From the NCBI RefSeq assembly GCF_965661665.1, contig NZ_CBFIEO010000001.1, positions 1-64,000 on the forward strand: a stretch of 64,000 nucleotides of DNA, in the 5' to 3' direction. The translations under genes were made by a program, and so were the position numbers. The notes under the pieces were generated by a model. The model did no database searches and was not told where the DNA came from. It worked only from the letters and a program-made list of their open reading frames with translations. Shown here in pieces: positions 8,157-18,377 of this stretch; within the stretch, counting starts at the first letter, position 1; every line of letters begins with the position of its first letter. Source of the stretch: Cognatiyoonia sp965661665. GTDB lineage: Bacteria > Pseudomonadota > Alphaproteobacteria > Rhodobacterales > Rhodobacteraceae.

Positions 8157-8957
8157 CTAGGGCAGATTCATGGCTTTTAGCATTCCCTCGATACGCGGGA
8201 TATCCTCAGGGTTGTTAAGCTCCCAGAATAATCGCCCCTTTGCATCCACCTCCACACACATCATCTCAATACCATTTTCCAAGAACCGTAACTGTTCAAG
8301 ACCTTCGAGGGTCTCATAGAGCCCAACCGGAAGCTTTAGGTATTGCGAAAGGGCGTTTGAGCGGTACGCATAAACGCCGACATGGTGAAAGACTGGCGTT
8401 GCGTCATTCGGCGCGAAGGCTCGATCGCAGAACGGGATAACTTCCTTTGAGAAGTATAAAGCCCGCCGATTTATGCCAAAAGTAGCCGTCGTCCCACCTA
8501 CGCGTCCATTCCGGCGGTCTTCCAAAAAGCTGTTGAGCGTAACGCCATCAGCGCGCAGCACCGGTGTTGCGACATCAAACTCGGGATTCTCTCTCAATCC
8601 AGCGACAAGATCTTCTATAAACCACGCCGGTGTGAGCGGCGCGTCGCCTTGGAGGTTCACAACAATGTCGTAGCTTTCGCCCAAGACCGATAAAGCATCA
8701 GCGCAACGTTCGGTCCCATTGCGGCACGCCTCAGACGTCATCACGACATCTGCGCCAAAGCTTTCAGTCCTGTCACGTATGCGCTCATCATCAGTAGCCA
8801 CAACAACCCGATCAATGCCAGAAACAGCCATCGCTGCGCGCCAGCTACGTTCGATCAGGGTTTGAGTCTCTCCGGAGGCACCGGTCAATTTGGCCAAAGG
8901 TTTGCCCGGATAGCGGGTCGATGCATAACGGGCTGGAATGATGATCGCGACGGACAT
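8157..8957 (-). CDS. kdsB: CMP-Kdo synthetase
   Basis: Activates Kdo with CTP for lipid A core assembly. The 266-residue protein opens with IIIPARYASTRYPGKPL, the CTP-binding motif of the family, and contains VVVATDDERI, VNLQGDAPL, and the C-terminal EGLEQLRFLENG. Its ATG overlaps the cysQ stop by one base. With kdsD at 1033 it gives two steps of Kdo supply. Roseobacters can have a second, capsule-type copy elsewhere; this window cannot say which this is. Confidence 0.92.
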   Translation of the reverse strand: MSVAIIIPARYASTRYPGKPLAKLTGASGETQTLIERSWRAAMAVSGIDRVVVATDDERIRDRTESFGADVVMTSEACRNGTERCADALSVLGESYDIVVNLQGDAPLTPAWFIEDLVAGLRENPEFDVATPVLRADGVTLNSFLEDRRNGRVGGTTATFGINRRALYFSKEVIPFCDRAFAPNDATPVFHHVGVYAYRSNALSQYLKLPVGLYETLEGLEQLRFLENGIEMMCVEVDAKGRLFWELNNPEDIPRIEGMLKAMNLP

Positions 8958-9754
8958 CAGGGCAGCTTCAGCTCTACACCAGGGGCATAGGCGATGAAGA
9001 ATGGGTTCGCAAAGGTGTCTTTGCCGTAAAGCAGGGGATCATGATCCTCAAACCGGATCACCGCCCCGCCTGCGCCGTTCAGAACAGCGTGTCCGGCTGC
9101 CGTATCCCATTCCATTGTGCGACCAACACGAGGGTAGAAATCTGCCTCCCCCGTGGCGACCAAACAAAACTTCAAAGATGATCCGGCACTTTTCATGTCC
9201 GCCACATCGTATTTGGAGGTATAGTCGTCAGTCGCCTGATCGCGGTGTGATTTGGAGGCGACGACCCGAAGCGCGCGGTTGTCAGGGCTTGACACCCGGA
9301 TGGGTGTCGTTGCGCCAATCGTGTCTTTGGCAAATGGACCAACTTCCTCCACGGAAGACCCACCGGCCAACGTATAAAACAATCGATCTTTCGCCGGTGC
9401 GTAGACCACGCCATGTGTTGGACGACCATCAACGACATATGCGATGTTCACTGTGAAATCACCGCGACGGTGAATGAATTCTTTGGTGCCATCCAAAGGA
9501 TCAACAATCAGGAATGTCTTGGACGTTTCTGAATGGGAGGTGGCTTGCTCTTCCGTCACCAGGGCGACGTCGGGAAAAGCATCCCGCAAGCCAGCACTGA
9601 TCAACGCGTCGGCGGCTTCGTCAGCAGCGGTGACTGGGCTATCATCGGATTTTGACTTCACCTGAAAATCAGGACCGTCGTAAATTTGCATGATCTTGTC
9701 ACCTGCCTCCAAGGCGAGGCGACGCATGGTGACGACGAGGTCTTCTAAGTTCAT
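8957..9754 (-). CDS. cysQ: 3'(2'),5'-bisphosphate nucleotidase CysQ
   Basis: A 265-residue member of the inositol-phosphatase superfamily that hydrolyses adenosine 3',5'-bisphosphate left over from sulfate assimilation or sulfation. The metal-site motifs are present: SPVTAADEAAD, VTEEQ, DPLDGTKEF and MEWDTAAGHAVL. It is the first gene of a cysQ-kdsB(-galU) run. The sulfotransferase-like gene at 50677 is a possible source of its substrate, but that is speculation. Confidence 0.9.
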   Translation of the reverse strand: MNLEDLVVTMRRLALEAGDKIMQIYDGPDFQVKSKSDDSPVTAADEAADALISAGLRDAFPDVALVTEEQATSHSETSKTFLIVDPLDGTKEFIHRRGDFTVNIAYVVDGRPTHGVVYAPAKDRLFYTLAGGSSVEEVGPFAKDTIGATTPIRVSSPDNRALRVVASKSHRDQATDDYTSKYDVADMKSAGSSLKFCLVATGEADFYPRVGRTMEWDTAAGHAVLNGAGGAVIRFEDHDPLLYGKDTFANPFFIAYAPGVELKLP

Positions 9755-9763
9755 AAACCTACC

Positions 9764-9786
9764 TTCAACGTTGAAGAATTAAATTC
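9764..9786. repeat. Two abutting palindromes between cysQ and kpsM
   Basis: TTCAACGTTGAA (9764-9775) is a perfect 12-base palindrome, directly followed by GAATTAAATTC (9776-9786), an 11-base inverted repeat. They sit just upstream of the cysQ start in the divergent intergenic region. They could be regulator sites; no known consensus is matched. Confidence 0.4.
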
Positions 9787-9886
9787 TTAACTTTCTGGAC
9801 CTTATGGTCGCGCCTAAAGCGAACGGCAAGAATTTCGTGTTAATCGACCCGCATCAATTTTGATGTGAGGCTAGGCAGGATCAGAA

Positions 9887-10670
9887 ATGTTCCAAGCACC
9901 CGTAAGTTGGACGAGGGCCAGAACAGCTTTTAGGCTGTTAGAGGTGATGTATCACAACATTGTCCACGATGTTAGCAAATTGCATCGGAATGCAGTGGTC
10001 GGCCTAATGTTGAACATGCTTCAAGCGGTGATTTTTGTCATCACGTTCTACGCGATGTTCGCCATTCTCGGAATTCGGGGCGCCGAGCTTCGCGGGGATT
10101 TCTTACTATATATTATGTCGGGCATTTTTCCGTTTCTGACACATACCAAGTCGTTGGCGCAGAGGGGCCGTCGTCCCCTATTGATACAACACGCACCGAT
10201 GAACAGGGCAATCTCGAACACGTCGGCTGCTGTGTCTTCGCATTATCTGCAAGTGCTGTCGCTCATTGTAATTCTGTCTATCTATCACGTCGGGTTTAAG
10301 CCAGTGCACATCGAAGACCCGATTGGGGCGTTTGGTATGCTGCTCTTGGCGTAGTTTTCAGGCGTCGGGCTTGGCATGGTGTTTCTTGCCCTCAAACCTT
10401 GTTGCCTGACCTTGTCGGGCTCATGACCAGCCTCTATTCCCGCGCGAACATGATCGCATCAGGCAAGATGTTCGTGGCCAATTCGTTGCCAAGCTCAATG
10501 CTGGTGATGTTTGATTGGGACCCCTGTTTCATTCGATTGACCAGACCCACGGTTTTGTCTTTTTGCACTACAACCCGTACAATTCATCGGCCATGTATCC
10601 GCTCTATGTTGGGATCGGGCTAATTATGATTAGCTTGATGGGTGAGTTTTACGCACGTCAGAAAGTATAG
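9887..10670 (+). pseudogene. Capsule polysaccharide ABC permease (KpsM type), decayed
   Basis: Three frames together give one ABC-2 permease of about 260 residues. The first frame has TAFRLLEVMYHNIVHD, a membrane segment (MLQAVIFVITFYAMFAILG) and LLYIMSGIFPFLTH. It is hit by a garbled patch near 10156-10190, a TAG at 10352-10354 where homologues have Trp, a one-base loss near 10399 (next frame DLVGLMTSLYSRANMIASGK), and another near 10522, after which MYPLYVGIGLIMISLMGEFY runs to a TAG at 10668. The protein would export a capsule or exopolysaccharide. At least four lesions make sequencing error unlikely. Confidence 0.85.
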
Positions 10671-10690
10671 GCGAGCCAGGGCGCAACGCG

Positions 10691-11284
10691 GTGAGGGCCT
10701 TACTGGCCGCCTTGCTTTTTTGCAGCGCCACACTGGCCACCGTGAACGACTTGCCTGCGCATTTCTATGTGAAAGCCGTGGCTTCGGATGACACACTCAA
10801 TATTCGTGCTGAGTCTGACGCCAGCGCGACCATCCTTGGCGATTTTGGCCCCTATACAATCAACATCGAAGTGCTTGAACGCTCAACCGACGGCAAATGG
10901 GGCAAAGTGGGATTGGGCGAGACAAATGGTTGGGTCGCTTTGCGATTTCTGGAACGTAGCGATCACACACGGCTCAACGAAATCCCTCGACCGATCAGCT
11001 GTTTCGGGACCGAGCTGATTTGGACCTTCAACCTGACCGCGCGGGGCGATGAATTCATTTCTATTGATATGCCGCGGATCGGTCTCGAACCCACGGAGAT
11101 GCTGGCGATATCTAACGGTTTCTTCATTGAATTTCGCGAAACGGAGCGCTTGATGGTCAGACGTGGGCAGTGTTTGGATGGTTTGTCAGACCGCATCTAT
11201 CGCTGGCAGAGCACGGCCCTTTACATGGGCCTGAATGGCCAAGAAATTGCTGAGGGTTCCTGCACCTTGGACGCCGCGCAATAA
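10691..11284 (+). CDS. Exported SH3-domain protein
   Basis: A 197-residue protein with a signal peptide (ALLAALLFCSATLA) and a bacterial SH3 domain at about 25-85 (FYVKAVASDDTLNIRAESDA, GWVALRFLE), followed by a C-terminal half typical of small Rhodobacteraceae SH3/COG3650-like proteins (CFGTELIWTFNL, FFIEFRETERL). It probably acts in the periplasm on envelope or peptide ligands. It starts at the GTG at 10691, 20 bases after the decayed permease. Function not known. Confidence 0.75.
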   Translation: MRALLAALLFCSATLATVNDLPAHFYVKAVASDDTLNIRAESDASATILGDFGPYTINIEVLERSTDGKWGKVGLGETNGWVALRFLERSDHTRLNEIPRPISCFGTELIWTFNLTARGDEFISIDMPRIGLEPTEMLAISNGFFIEFRETERLMVRRGQCLDGLSDRIYRWQSTALYMGLNGQEIAEGSCTLDAAQ

Positions 11285-11331
11285 TCGACCCAAAAACTGT
11301 TGTCTTTCTGCATTTTCTGTAGCTCTGACCG

Positions 11332-11360
11332 CTTGCAGCACCCAAAACCCGTCCCTATAT
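11332..11360 (+). promoter_or_regulatory. Heat-shock (RpoH/sigma-32) promoter of dnaKJ
   Basis: CTTGCAG (11332-11338), a 14-base spacer and CCCTATAT (11353-11360) match the sigma-32 pattern CTTGAAA-N(11-15)-CCCCATNT, with C, A and T changes of the kind used by alphaproteobacterial RpoH. It lies about 110 bases before dnaK. No CIRCE repeat is present here. Confidence 0.65.
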
Positions 11361-11473
11361 ACGCCAAGATCGTCGAGCACAGGAAATCTGTGGTCGCAAA
11401 CATTCCAAATAGGCGCGGGTGCCGAAACGGGTTCGCGCCGTTCAAACCGCCTAACCATAGAGGGATTTGAAAC

Positions 11474-13381
<1,908 letters not shown>

Positions 13382-13402
13382 GTCGCAGCGTTTCAAAGCA
13401 GG

Positions 13403-13428
13403 CCGGCCCTGACCCGGGCCGGTCTGGC
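13403..13428 (+). terminator. dnaK-dnaJ intercistronic stem-loop
   Basis: CCGGCCC (13403-13409) pairs with GGGCCGG (13416-13422) across a 6-base loop, followed shortly by a 4-T run. It could be a partial terminator or a 3'-end stabiliser that makes dnaJ less abundant than dnaK. The T run is weak, so most transcription probably continues. Confidence 0.6.
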
Positions 13429-13452
13429 TTTTCCCGAGGGGAATGATCGATC

Positions 13453-14595
13453 ATGACAAAACGCGATTACTACGAAACGCTTGGTGTCTCCAAAGGGGCC
13501 GATGCGACTGAGATTAAGAAGGCCTATCGCCAAAAGGCGAAAGAGCTGCACCCAGACCGCAACGCAGACAACCCCAACGCCGAAGCACAGTTCAAAGAAG
13601 CGAACGAGGCTTATGAAGTCCTGAAGGATGCCGAGAAGAAGGCAGCCTACGACCGCTTTGGTCACGCAGCTTTTGAGGGCGGCATGGGCGGCGGCGGTGC
13701 TGGCCCGCGCGGTGGTCACGGTGACTTTGCCTCTGCCTTCTCGGACGTGTTTGACGACCTTTTTGGTGACATGATGGGCGGCCGCGGTGGTGGCGGGCGT
13801 AGCCGTGCCCAGCGCGGCAACGATTTGCGCTACAACTTGCGTGTCAAGCTGGAAGAAGCATACGCTGGCCTTCAGAAGACTATCACCGTCCCTGCCGCGG
13901 TCGCGTGCGGATCCTGTAACAGCACAGGTGCTGAGGGTGGCGCAGAACCACAAACCTGCCCGACGTGTTCCGGCATGGGGAAGGTCCGCGCGCAGCAGGG
14001 CTTCTTCACCGTCGAACGCACCTGCCCGACCTGTAACGGTATGGGTCAGACAATCAAGAACCCCTGTAAGGTTTGCCAGGGCCAAGGCCGCATGGAGAAG
14101 GAAAAATCCCTCTCCGTCAATATCCCTGCAGGTGTTGAAACAGGCACGCGCATCCGTCTTGCCGGTGAGGGTGAAGCGGGTATGCGCGGTGGACCGACGG
14201 GCGACCTCTATATCTTTATCGAAGTGCAGGAGCACGAGCTTTTTGAGCGCGATGGCCTGAACCTTTACTGCCGCGTGCCGGTCTCGATCGCTTCTGCCGC
14301 TTTGGGTGGGGAGATTGAAGTGCCAACCATCGACGGTGGTCGCTCCCGCGTGCGCATTCCAGAAGGGTCACAATCTGGTCGCCAAATGCGTCTGCGCGGC
14401 AAAGGTATGCCTGCGCTGCGCGGTACCGGAGCGGGCGACATGTTCATTGAACTGGCCGTTGAGACACCAGTGAGGCTCACCGCGCGTCAGAAAGAAATCC
14501 TGAAAGAATTCGACACACTCAGTGAAGACAACAACCCGCATGGGAGCAGCTTCTTTAGTTCGGTGAAGAGCTTTTGGGATAGTATGAAGGGTTAA
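13453..14595 (+). CDS. dnaJ: Co-chaperone DnaJ
   Basis: A 380-residue type I Hsp40. The J domain (1-70) has the HPD triad in KELHPDRN, then a Gly/Phe-rich linker (GGMGGGGAGPRGG), four zinc-binding cysteine pairs (CGSCNSTG, CPTCSGMG, CPTCNGMG, CKVCQGQG) and a C-terminal peptide-binding region. It stimulates the DnaK ATPase. The first zinc repeat has Asn-Ser in place of the usual pattern, a mild variation. It is cotranscribed with dnaK across a GC-rich hairpin. Confidence 0.97.
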   Translation: MTKRDYYETLGVSKGADATEIKKAYRQKAKELHPDRNADNPNAEAQFKEANEAYEVLKDAEKKAAYDRFGHAAFEGGMGGGGAGPRGGHGDFASAFSDVFDDLFGDMMGGRGGGGRSRAQRGNDLRYNLRVKLEEAYAGLQKTITVPAAVACGSCNSTGAEGGAEPQTCPTCSGMGKVRAQQGFFTVERTCPTCNGMGQTIKNPCKVCQGQGRMEKEKSLSVNIPAGVETGTRIRLAGEGEAGMRGGPTGDLYIFIEVQEHELFERDGLNLYCRVPVSIASAALGGEIEVPTIDGGRSRVRIPEGSQSGRQMRLRGKGMPALRGTGAGDMFIELAVETPVRLTARQKEILKEFDTLSEDNNPHGSSFFSSVKSFWDSMKG

Positions 14596-14614
14596 ACGTC
14601 AGGTCGTTTAACCC
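14589..14614 (+). terminator. Stem-loop at the end of dnaJ
   Basis: GGGTTAAACG (14589-14598) and CGTTTAACCC (14605-14614) form a perfect 10-base stem with a 6-base loop that includes the dnaJ stop codon. There is no T run after it, so it is either a Rho-associated 3' end or an RNA stabiliser. Confidence 0.55.
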
Positions 14615-14720
14615 AGCATGTGCCATGTAGGTTTTAAGAGACACCGAAAGCGGCAGCCAAAACTGCGCAGCCGATCTAGCATTAACTCCCTGCTAACCAT
14701 CTCTAGCCATCCTTCGGCGC

Positions 14721-15445
14721 ATGATACAGCTTGCTGAAACCCCGTCTCTATTCTCATTTCACGACGCCCTGCCCAGCGGCAAACTCCCCTCCTACATCAA
14801 GGACCACCGAAAACGCCTGCGCGAACGTTTCCTCGACGGCGGGCCGAATGCGGTACCTGACTATGAACTTTTGGAACTCATCCTCTTTCGCGCAATACCG
14901 CCGCAGGATGTAACGCTACTCGCGCGGGCGCTTATTGAACAGTTCGGCGACTTCAACCGTGTCATCGCTGCGCCGCTTGATCAGTTTCGCAAAGTGAAGG
15001 GTGTAGGAGATGCTGTGGTGTTGGAGATCAAGATCGTGGAGGCGGTGGCGCATCAGATGGCACAATCTCAAGTCCTTGAGCGGCACGTCATTTCAAACTG
15101 GAACACGCTGATCAAGTATTGCCACACCGGGAGACAGAGCAATTTCGAATCCTTTTCCTCGATACCAAGAACACACTGATCGCAGATAAAAAGCAGGCGA
15201 AAGGCACCATTGACCATGTGCCTGTCTACCCACGGGAGGTGGTGAAGTGTGCGTTGGAGCTGTACGCAGCGTCGATCCTGTTGGTCCACAATCATTCGTC
15301 TAGCGACCCGACACCCTCGCAAGCCGACATCCAAATTACCGAACATATCGCCACCTCTGCACAAGCGCTTGGCATCACGGTCCATGATCACTTGATTATC
15401 AGAAAATCGCGCGAATTGAGCTTCCTCGTGGAGGGGCTGCTTTAG
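14721..15445 (+). pseudogene. radC: RadC/JAB-domain protein, frameshifted
   Basis: The first frame gives the UPF0758 N terminus with a helix-hairpin-helix (FRKVKGVGDAVVLEIKIVEA) and runs into junk after WNTLIKYCH near 15119. The rest continues in another frame as HRETEQFRILFLDTKNTLIA, then PVYPREVVKCALEL and the JAMM metal motif LVHNHSSSDPTPSQAD. Both halves are complete, so a small deletion near 15115-15125 split an otherwise whole 230-residue gene. The usual HNHPSGDP reads HNHSSSDP here, which suggests relaxed selection after the break. The gene's role in repair is itself poorly defined. Confidence 0.85.
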
Positions 15446-17016
15446 TCTTCGAGCCAAAGCTCAACGCGGCGGTTGATGCGTTGACCAATTTTTGTGTCAT
15501 CACAGGCCATAGGCAAAGCTTCTCCAAAGGCTGCAACGTCGAGCGTGACGGACGTTGGCAGGTCATCCCCCAAGCGGCGCAGGATGGACTGGCGCACCGC
15601 CTCTGCCCGTTCCCCGGACAACGCGCGATTGGCGGCAGCATCACCGATGCCGTCACTGAATCCAATAAGGGTCAGCGTTTTCCCCGCATAGCGCCCCTGT
15701 CGGATAGCGCTCGCCAAATCAGACAGGTTGGAGCGGGATTGCGCATCTAGGTTCACACTGCCCGCCTCAAACCGGAAGCTGAGGGACAAACGGGTCTGGT
15801 CATTGATCAGCCGCACAAAGCGCTGCAACTCATCAAACGACCCTTCGGTCCCTGCTCGCTCAATCGCATTGGCGAAACGTTGGCCTTGCGCGTCAAGCCC
15901 GATGGGCAAGACAGACTGATCCACAAATCCCGCGCGGCGAACAATCAACTGTGCGGCGGGCAAGCGGGTCCAGATCAGAAACTCTTTGAAAACTGAAGGC
16001 ATGATCCGCTGCGGGACATAGAGGAATACGGGCGTTGTAAGCGGGTAATCCTCAGTCTTTATACCAAGGGCTGATGGCGCCGTAAGAAACCCGCAGTCAT
16101 CGCGCAACCCAACCGCCCGCGCGCCGCCTGTCCGCAGGAAGGACACCAGACCAATGGCGTTGCGGTTTCGGACAACTGCGTTGGTGAGCGCTTGTTCCGT
16201 GTCGTGGAAGGTGACAGACGGTGCCACCTCCCCCTCTGCCAAGAACCGCAGTACCGTTTCCGTCGTGCCAGCATCGGTCGGCCCAAGGTGCAGCTCAACC
16301 GGTCCTGGTGCCTCCCCAAAATCAGCCCAATCCGAAACTTCACCCTTCAAAGCGCGTTGCAATTGCATCAGCGATAGCGTGCGGGTTTTCCGCAGGGGGG
16401 AGACGATTGGCGTGATTGCATCGAGCCCGATAATCTGAGAGCGCTCGGAGGACTGAAGATCTCGCATGCCCTGGCGTGATGCCAAGGACAGTTCATCCGG
16501 TGTCACTTCACGGGTTACCACAACCGACCACGACCGATGTGCAAAAAGATCGGCGAACCCTTTGGTGGTGGTCCCGCTGGTCAATTCCAAAACTGCTGCC
16601 GTTTCACCGTCGGGTGACATCGCCACGCTGATTTGCCCACCCTCGACTGGGTCGAACTTCGTCGCCCAACCTTTGCTGCGCGCGAACCCTTCCCAAAGCG
16701 CGGGGATGAGCACATCAATGACCGCGGCTTCGCCAGACATGGAGAAACGTGGCACAAAGCCGTCCCGCTCTGGACAGTCCGCGCCTGTACATTCGACGTT
16801 GGCGTAAGTGAGTGTTAGAGAGCCATAGCGCGATGCGATCTCGATGTATTCGCCGTCGTAGCCAATAAGGGATCCCGAGACTGACAATCCCCCACCGACA
16901 GATGTCAGTGTGATTTCAGTGTCGGCAGATACGGCACCACCAAAAAGAAAGAGTACAGCCACGAGGGCTGCACACTTTCGACGTTTCAGGGGTCTGTCAA
17001 AAGCTCGCCAAATCAT
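15442..17016 (-). CDS. OmpA-family protein with phosphate-binding-like domain
   Basis: 524 residues: a signal peptide (AALVAVLFLFGGAVSA), a PstS/PBP-like ligand domain (about 95-385, e.g. VAMSPDGETAAVLELTSGTT and AIGLVSFLRTGGARAVGLRD), and a C-terminal OmpA peptidoglycan-binding domain (about 400-520, LTLIGFSDGIGDAAANRALS, then QRINRRVELWL). It probably sits in the periplasm attached to the cell wall and senses or binds a small ligand. Its ATG overlaps the original stop of the upstream gene (ATGA), showing they were coupled; the tail overlaps the radC end by 4 bases. Confidence 0.8.
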   Translation of the reverse strand: MIWRAFDRPLKRRKCAALVAVLFLFGGAVSADTEITLTSVGGGLSVSGSLIGYDGEYIEIASRYGSLTLTYANVECTGADCPERDGFVPRFSMSGEAAVIDVLIPALWEGFARSKGWATKFDPVEGGQISVAMSPDGETAAVLELTSGTTTKGFADLFAHRSWSVVVTREVTPDELSLASRQGMRDLQSSERSQIIGLDAITPIVSPLRKTRTLSLMQLQRALKGEVSDWADFGEAPGPVELHLGPTDAGTTETVLRFLAEGEVAPSVTFHDTEQALTNAVVRNRNAIGLVSFLRTGGARAVGLRDDCGFLTAPSALGIKTEDYPLTTPVFLYVPQRIMPSVFKEFLIWTRLPAAQLIVRRAGFVDQSVLPIGLDAQGQRFANAIERAGTEGSFDELQRFVRLINDQTRLSLSFRFEAGSVNLDAQSRSNLSDLASAIRQGRYAGKTLTLIGFSDGIGDAAANRALSGERAEAVRQSILRRLGDDLPTSVTLDVAAFGEALPMACDDTKIGQRINRRVELWLED

Positions 17017-18278
17017 TTAGGGGCGAGTGTCAGATCCTCGAACATGTTTTTCAATACCAGATATTCACTAATCGACGCGCAATTGGGCATATTCAGCTCA
17101 ACCTCGTCACGGGTCAGAAGCTGGATTGGGTTGACTTGGATCGTTTGCGCTTAGATGGCCTGACCACAGTCATCCACACGCACCTCTGCCTCAAATTTCA
17201 ACGTCAGAGCATCCGCATCTGACAAAGGCACGGTGTAGACTTCCAAGGCGTGGCCGTTTGCATCTGCGCTAAAGAATGCGGCGTTGCCAGCAGCCGTTCC
17301 GCGACAGACGTGACCTTCAGCGCCGAAGGTTGCGCCATTGTGAAACGCATGAAGTTCAAACCCTGGTGCACCTTCCCAATAAAGCACCGCACAAGCGTAG
17401 TCTGCGAGTTCTGGCACCTCAGCCGACGCAGTGACCAATTCACCATCTTCAAACGTCATGTCGAAGGTTGCGTATTGATCTAGCGCAGAGACTATGATCT
17501 GCGCGAGGCCAATATCATCAGTTTGACCGATGATCGAAACGCCTTTGTGCTGGATCGTGAAGGCCTGCTCAATCTGACAAGGCGCATCAACGTTCAACTC
17601 TACCATCGCGCCATCTTGAGCTTGGGCGAAGACGGCGACATTACAAGCTGATTGCGCAACGATCGCTTCGGCAGGTTCGCTCATCTCAACGTCTTTCGCA
17701 GCATCAACCAAGGCCGATGCCAGTTCAGCCAGAGAGCCACCAGCAACGTCTGGGATTGTATCAATGAGGGAGGCGTTTGCCGTCTCAGCGGCGACTACTG
17801 TGAGCATTACCGCTCTGCCATCCGTCGGCGTCAATGGCATGTCTGGGTCGATTTCGGCAACTGTAGTCTCTGTCTTAGGCACTTCTTTGATCATTGGCTC
17901 AAGACCAGAAACAGACTCTTCAAGGTCCGTGGCCTCGTCCATCGCAGACAACTCGAGGTCTGCCACCTCATCAGGCTCTGAAATCGTGGGGAGTGTCAGA
18001 CTGGGAATGCTGACCTCATCCGTGACTGTGTTCAGTGCCACCGTTGATGATGATGGCGGTGTGAAGGTCGGTGCGCCAAGGCTTCGCGGCACCGCTACTG
18101 ACTCCGACACCGGTGTCAGCCGCTCATCAATCTCCGCGTTTGTAGTTGGTACGGCGACCGGCTTTTCCACGCCAAAACGTGAGGCGAGAGCGTCATCGTA
18201 CTGAAAAATATAGCCGATGCTCAGTGCTGTCGCAAATGTGCCAGCACCGACAATAAGGCGCTTCTTACTTCGTTCCAT
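17013..18278 (-). pseudogene. secA-linked exported protein, truncated by TAA
   Basis: The open part (17151-18278) encodes 375 residues: a basic start and one membrane segment (RLIVGAGTFATALSIGYIF), a Pro/Thr/Glu-rich linker to about 200, then a globular C-terminal domain (ACNVAVFAQAQDGAMVELNV, ACAVLYWEGAPGFELHAFHN). After the TAA at 17151-17153 the same frame runs 45 more codons (QTIQVNPIQLLTRDEVELNM, YLVLKNMFEDLTLAP) to a TGA at 17013-17015 that overlaps the next gene's ATG. That fits a single nonsense change in a longer protein. Homologues are often labelled 'translocase' without evidence. The truncated form could still be partly functional. Confidence 0.75.
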
Positions 18279-18377
18279 AGCCGATTCCCTTCCAAAGGAC
18301 GGGAAACAATCTGTTATCGTCTGGTGGCCTCAGAAGGACGTTCGGTGAGTTTTTGGGTGGCCTTAATGTGGCAAAGA

